The notes under the pieces are model-generated. The model searched no databases, was not told the DNA's origin, and saw only the letters and a list, made by a program, of their open reading frames with translations. Below are positions 7,340 to 9,591 of a DNA stretch of 9,591 nt, one piece after another; position 1 is the stretch's first letter; each line of letters begins with the position of its first letter. Origin of the DNA: an uncultured Lachnospiraceae bacterium (GTDB taxonomy: Bacteria > Bacillota > Clostridia > Lachnospirales > Lachnospiraceae); the NCBI GenBank assembly GCA_902783445.1, contig CACZQX010000312.1:1-9591 (forward strand), read 5' to 3'. The position numbers were made by a program, and so were the translations under genes.

Positions 7340-7366
7340 GACCGAACCGGCTTTGCCGATTCGGTC
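7340..7366 (-). terminator. Intrinsic terminator after livJ
   Basis: GACCGAA (7340-7346) pairs with TTCGGTC (7360-7366) and CGGC (7348-7351) with GCCG (7355-7358) around a 3-nt loop. The single internal mismatch (C7347/A7359) becomes a G-U pair in minus-strand RNA, giving a continuous 12-bp stem there. A U-rich but interrupted tail (TCTTTATCTTT) follows. It lies 29 nt past the livJ stop and would cut most transcripts before livH. Confidence 0.8.
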
Positions 7367-7394
7367 ATATGTTTCTTTATTTTGTTTAAGGAAA

Positions 7395-8549
7395 CTAATC
7401 TAATTCAACATATTTTCCTTCTTTAACAACTACTGCTGTAGGTGTCTTATTTACAGCGCCGTTTTCCCATGTCATTGCTGCACCTGTGATTCCGTCGTAT
7501 GTGAATCCGTTAAGTGCTTCAAGAATTGCGCTGCCGATTTCGTCTGCTGCCATGTCAGGTGTGCATCCTGCTTTTTCAATAAGACCCTTGATGATATAAA
7601 TTGCATCATATGCATCTGCAGCGAACTGGTTAGGAATTTCACCTACTTTATCCTGGTAAGCTGAAACGAAAGCCTGTGTTGTAGGGTCTTCTGCTTCAGC
7701 CGCAAAAGGTGTAAGTAAGATTACATCTTCTGCAAGTGCTGCATCAAATCCTTCAACAGTAAGAATACCGTCTAAACCGTCACAACCGAAGAATGTTGCG
7801 TTGATGCCTGCATCGTTAGCCTGTTTAAGAAGTGTTGCAGCTTCTGTAGCATAGATAGGAAGGAAGATAAGCTCAGCGCCTGATGCTTTAGCCTTCTGTA
7901 ACTGTACGGAAAAGTCTGACTTGTTATCTGCTGTAAAGCTTTCATCGCTAACAATCTGAAGACCTGCTTTTTCAGCTTCTGCGATGAAACCATCATGAAT
8001 ACCGGCCGAGTAAGCATCAGATACATCGTAAATGATAGCTATTTTTGAAGCAATCTGATTTTCCGAAATGTATTTTGCTGCTTTTGTACCCTGTGTAGGA
8101 TCCTGGAAGCATACCTGAATACAATTATTATATTTAACTACATCAACTGCTGAAGCTGATGGTGTAATCTGGAAAATTCCATCTTCATTTGTGTAATCGA
8201 TTACCGAAAGACAAGGCTGTGTAGTAACCGTTCCCATAAGAACGTGCATACCTTTATCTTTTAATGTGTTGTAAGCATTAACTGCTTTTTCAGGATCGTG
8301 TTCATCATCCTGGAATGAGAACTCGATCTGGTATCCGTTGATACCGCCGTTAGCGTTGATTTCATCAACAGCAATCTGAGCACCGTTTTTAACCGCATTA
8401 CCGTAAACAGATGCAGCACCTGTTGCAGGTCCGATACCGCCGATGACGAATTTGTCTCCGCCCGATGTGTTACTTCCGCCACCACAGCCTGCAAGAAGAG
8501 ATGCAGCTACCGCACCGGCCAAGAATAAGCTTACTAAACGCTTTTTCAT
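7395..8549 (-). CDS. livJ: Branched-chain amino acid-type ABC transporter substrate-binding lipoprotein LivJ
   Basis: Extracytoplasmic ligand-binding component of the LivHMGF importer (periplasmic-binding-protein type I fold, Peripla_BP_6 class). The 384 residues start with a lipoprotein signal (MKKRL, hydrophobic core, lipobox LLAGC) and C22 is the lipidated cysteine. A Gly/Ser linker (23-31) leads to the mature domain, VIGGIGPATGAASVYG (35-50). Family landmarks follow: AVDEINANGGING (60-72), TPSASA (129-134) and YDVSDAYSAGIHDGF (174-188) at the hinge/ligand region, FGCDG (254-258), and DAYDAIY (312-318). ATG 8549 is chosen over an in-frame upstream opening because AGGAGG (8559-8564) lies 9 nt before it and the signal peptide begins there. 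The exact ligand (Leu/Ile/Val or a related amide or amino acid) cannot be read from the sequence. It is flanked by its own promoters and terminator. Confidence 0.93.
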   Translation of the reverse strand: MKKRLVSLFLAGAVAASLLAGCGGGSNTSGGDKFVIGGIGPATGAASVYGNAVKNGAQIAVDEINANGGINGYQIEFSFQDDEHDPEKAVNAYNTLKDKGMHVLMGTVTTQPCLSVIDYTNEDGIFQITPSASAVDVVKYNNCIQVCFQDPTQGTKAAKYISENQIASKIAIIYDVSDAYSAGIHDGFIAEAEKAGLQIVSDESFTADNKSDFSVQLQKAKASGAELIFLPIYATEAATLLKQANDAGINATFFGCDGLDGILTVEGFDAALAEDVILLTPFAAEAEDPTTQAFVSAYQDKVGEIPNQFAADAYDAIYIIKGLIEKAGCTPDMAADEIGSAILEALNGFTYDGITGAAMTWENGAVNKTPTAVVVKEGKYVELD

Positions 8550-8586
8550 AATTAATTGCCTCCTAAAATTATAATTAAAGTCGGGT

Positions 8587-8621
8587 TTATTAGCCCTAAT
8601 AAGAGAATTGCTCACAGCAAT
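8587..8621 (-). promoter_or_regulatory. Two adjacent hairpin-forming palindromes in the livJ leader
   Basis: TTATTAG-CC-CTAATAA (8587-8602) is a perfect 16-bp dyad. Four bases away, ATTGCT-CAC-AGCAAT (8607-8621) forms a second small stem. Both fall in the untranslated leader, between the proximal livJ start point (near 8639) and the ribosome binding site (8559-8564). They could affect mRNA stability or translation, or serve as a binding site. I see no known riboswitch core. Confidence 0.35.
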
Positions 8622-8632
8622 CCACTTATTTA

Positions 8633-8658
8633 TAACAATATTGATATTTTAATTGTTA
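8633..8658. promoter_or_regulatory. Operator-like dyad over the -10 of the proximal livJ promoter
   Basis: TAACAAT (8633-8639) and ATTGTTA (8652-8658) are perfect 7-bp inverted arms around 12 bp, and that gap contains the -10 element and the start-point region. This position suits a repressor. The half-site shares ACAA/TTGT with the dyad at 8715-8735. The AT-rich context weakens the case. Confidence 0.3.
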
Positions 8659-8674
8659 GATCATATTTTGTCAA
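8646..8674 (-). promoter_or_regulatory. Proximal livJ promoter
   Basis: On the minus strand there is a perfect -35 TTGACA (8669-8674), a 17-bp spacer and a -10 TAAAAT (8646-8651). The start point would be near 8639, about 90 nt before the livJ ATG. Confidence 0.7.
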
Positions 8675-8714
8675 ACAAATGAAATTCACTTAATGATTTC
8701 TATTGCATAATATA

Positions 8715-8735
8715 TACAAACCGTTGTTGTTTGTA
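8715..8735. promoter_or_regulatory. Operator-like dyad at the start point of the distal livJ promoter
   Basis: TACAAAC (8715-8721) and GTTTGTA (8729-8735) are perfect 7-bp inverted arms around 7 bp. The dyad begins directly after the -10 of the distal promoter and lies about 40 bp upstream of the proximal -35. It could therefore block the first or assist the second. No U-run follows, so a terminator role is unlikely. Confidence 0.4.
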
Positions 8736-8763
8736 ATTATACAATAGAAAGGGTAAGTGTCAA
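8736..8763 (-). promoter_or_regulatory. Distal livJ promoter
   Basis: On the minus strand there is a perfect -35 TTGACA (8758-8763), a 16-bp spacer and a perfect -10 TATAAT (8736-8741). The start would be near 8729, giving a leader of about 180 nt that includes the proximal promoter and both leader hairpins. It begins 23 bp after the fumarase beta stop. Confidence 0.65.
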
Positions 8764-8767
8764 CAAT

Positions 8768-8783
8768 CGTTAAATACTTAACG
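8768..8783. repeat. Short dyad after the fumarase beta gene
   Basis: CGTTAA (8768-8773) and TTAACG (8778-8783) can form a 6-bp stem with a 4-nt loop just past the fumarase stop. No U-run follows on the minus strand, so it is a poor terminator. It could equally be a protein site upstream of the distal livJ promoter. Read-through from the fumarase genes into livJ is therefore possible. Confidence 0.3.
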
Positions 8784-8785
8784 CA

Positions 8786-9319
8786 TTATTTAATGTTTTC
8801 ATAAAGATTATTTCCTTCGTGATCGATAACCACAATTGCCGGAAAATCTTCAATTTTAATCTTAAGAAGCGCTTCCGCACCAAGGTCTTCATAGTCGACC
8901 ACTTCCGACTCTTTGATACATTTTGAAAGCAAAGCTCCCGCTCCGCCCACAGCCGCAAAATATACAGCCGTGTTGCGCTTCATGGCCTCAATAACCTCGG
9001 GGCTTCTTTTTCCTTTTCCGATCATTGCCGTTTGTCCGAGATCCATAAGAATCGGCGCATATTTGTCCATTCTTGTGGCTGTTGTTGGACCTGCGGAACC
9101 GATAGGTCGGCCTTCTCTTGCGGGAGAAGGTCCCATGTAATAAATACAGGCATCTTTTAAATCGATGGGGAGTTTCTCTCCTCTTTCCAAACTTTCTACC
9201 ATACGCTTATGAGCCGCATCTCTGGCAACATATATTTCTCCCGAAATATAGCAGTAATCTCCCGCTTTTAAGTCTTTAACTTTATCTTTGCTTATTGGAG
9301 TTGTTATTTTCTTTTCCAT
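8786..9319 (-). CDS. fumB: Class I fumarate hydratase (Fe-S), beta subunit
   Basis: The 177-residue small subunit of a two-subunit, oxygen-sensitive [4Fe-4S] hydro-lyase that interconverts fumarate and malate. It corresponds to the C-terminal domain of single-chain class I fumarases. Landmarks are SGEIYVARDAAHKRM (26-40), YYMGPSPA (60-67), IGSAGPTTATRMD (73-85), IGKGKRS (100-106), VYFAAVGGAGALLSK (119-133) and DFPAIVVIDHEGNNLY (158-173). Start ATG 9319 has an AAAAAGG site 11 nt upstream, a weaker site than in the liv genes. The alpha gene ends 33 nt before it, so they form one operon. L-tartrate dehydratase beta (ttdB) is the main alternative because the families are close. The name fumB here denotes the beta subunit, not the E. 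coli anaerobic isozyme. Confidence 0.88.
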   Translation of the reverse strand: MEKKITTPISKDKVKDLKAGDYCYISGEIYVARDAAHKRMVESLERGEKLPIDLKDACIYYMGPSPAREGRPIGSAGPTTATRMDKYAPILMDLGQTAMIGKGKRSPEVIEAMKRNTAVYFAAVGGAGALLSKCIKESEVVDYEDLGAEALLKIKIEDFPAIVVIDHEGNNLYENIK

Positions 9320-9352
9320 TATTTATCAAACCTTTTTGTTTTGTAAAAGTTT

Positions 9353-9591
9353 TTATATTACGCGAACAGCATGTCTGTTGACATGGCAACAGATATTAAC
9401 GGCAACGGGAAGTCCCGCAATGTGTGTTGCATAAGTGTTAATATTAACCGCAAATGCTGTGGTTTTACCGCCAAGTCCTCCGGGGCCTATTCCGAGAGCG
9501 TTTATTTTTTCAAGCATTTCTTTTTCAAGCTCCGCCACATAAGGAATATCGCTGTGTTTACCCACTTCTCTTGTCAGAGCTTGTTTAGCCA
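9353..9591 (-). CDS. fumA: Class I fumarate hydratase (Fe-S), alpha subunit, C-terminal part
   Basis: The frame enters from the right edge and stops at TAA 9353-9355, leaving about 79 codons; the N-terminal two thirds or more is outside the window. The visible part is the conserved end of the alpha subunit, which carries the [4Fe-4S] cluster: INALGIGPGGLGGKTTAFAV followed by the THIAGLPVAVNICCHVNRHA stretch. The paired cysteines before the histidine are a conserved feature of this end of the family. Directly upstream of the beta gene with a 33-nt gap, the usual order. As with the beta subunit, L-tartrate dehydratase alpha (ttdA) is the alternative. Confidence 0.88.
   Translation of the reverse strand, partial: AKQALTREVGKHSDIPYVAELEKEMLEKINALGIGPGGLGGKTTAFAVNINTYATHIAGLPVAVNICCHVNRHAVRVI

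Noticed and set aside
8550..8615. In-frame upstream extension of livJ by 22 residues
   Set aside because: It would bury the lipoprotein signal peptide, has no ribosome binding site at its GTG, and includes the AGGAGG that serves ATG 8549.

Overview
The window is an AT-rich, densely packed bacterial segment. Most genes have AGGAGG-type ribosome binding sites, and the promoters are textbook sigma-70/sigma-A elements. The binding protein is a lipoprotein, and a two-subunit class I (Fe-S) fumarase is present. Together this points to a low-GC anaerobe, most likely a Clostridia/Lachnospiraceae-type Firmicute. An anaerobic spirochaete is a less likely alternative. The species cannot be fixed from the sequence alone.

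Left part, + strand (1-2960): the window opens in the C-terminal end of a small membrane protein (to 172). Two bases after its stop lies a good promoter (TTGAAT-17-TATAAT) inside a perfect 9-bp-arm dyad. This promoter should drive a two-gene unit: a PilZ-domain protein with intact c-di-GMP-binding motifs (253-606), and, 20 nt later, a 777-residue protein (627-2960). The large protein starts with a degenerate cyclic-nucleotide-binding-like beta-roll and continues as about 650 residues I cannot assign to a family. It has no recognisable DNA-binding domain. This pair is the least explained part of the window.

Middle and right, - strand (3049-9591), in transcription order from right to left: the C-terminal end of fumarase alpha (9353-9591) and complete fumarase beta (8786-9319). 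Next comes a 236-bp control region with two strong promoter candidates and several dyads, followed by livJ, a Leu/Ile/Val-type substrate-binding lipoprotein (7395-8549). livJ is closed by a strong hairpin terminator. A second promoter then opens livH-livM-livG-livF (7187 down to 3750): two permeases and two ATPases, tightly packed with 2-11 nt gaps. A cytidylate-kinase-like gene (3049-3669) follows livF with no visible terminator between them, and may have its own extended -10 promoter. It meets the 777-residue gene tail to tail at a shared hairpin terminator (3005-3038).

The liv genes form a complete high-affinity ABC importer for branched-chain amino acids or related small molecules. The layout (binding protein, terminator, new promoter, membrane/ATPase genes) would let the binding protein be made in excess. 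The fumarase belongs to C4-dicarboxylate metabolism. The PilZ/777-residue pair looks like an independent c-di-GMP signalling module. No RNA genes, mobile elements or CRISPR arrays were seen, and no gene-free stretch exceeds 300 bases; the longest is the 236-bp region upstream of livJ.
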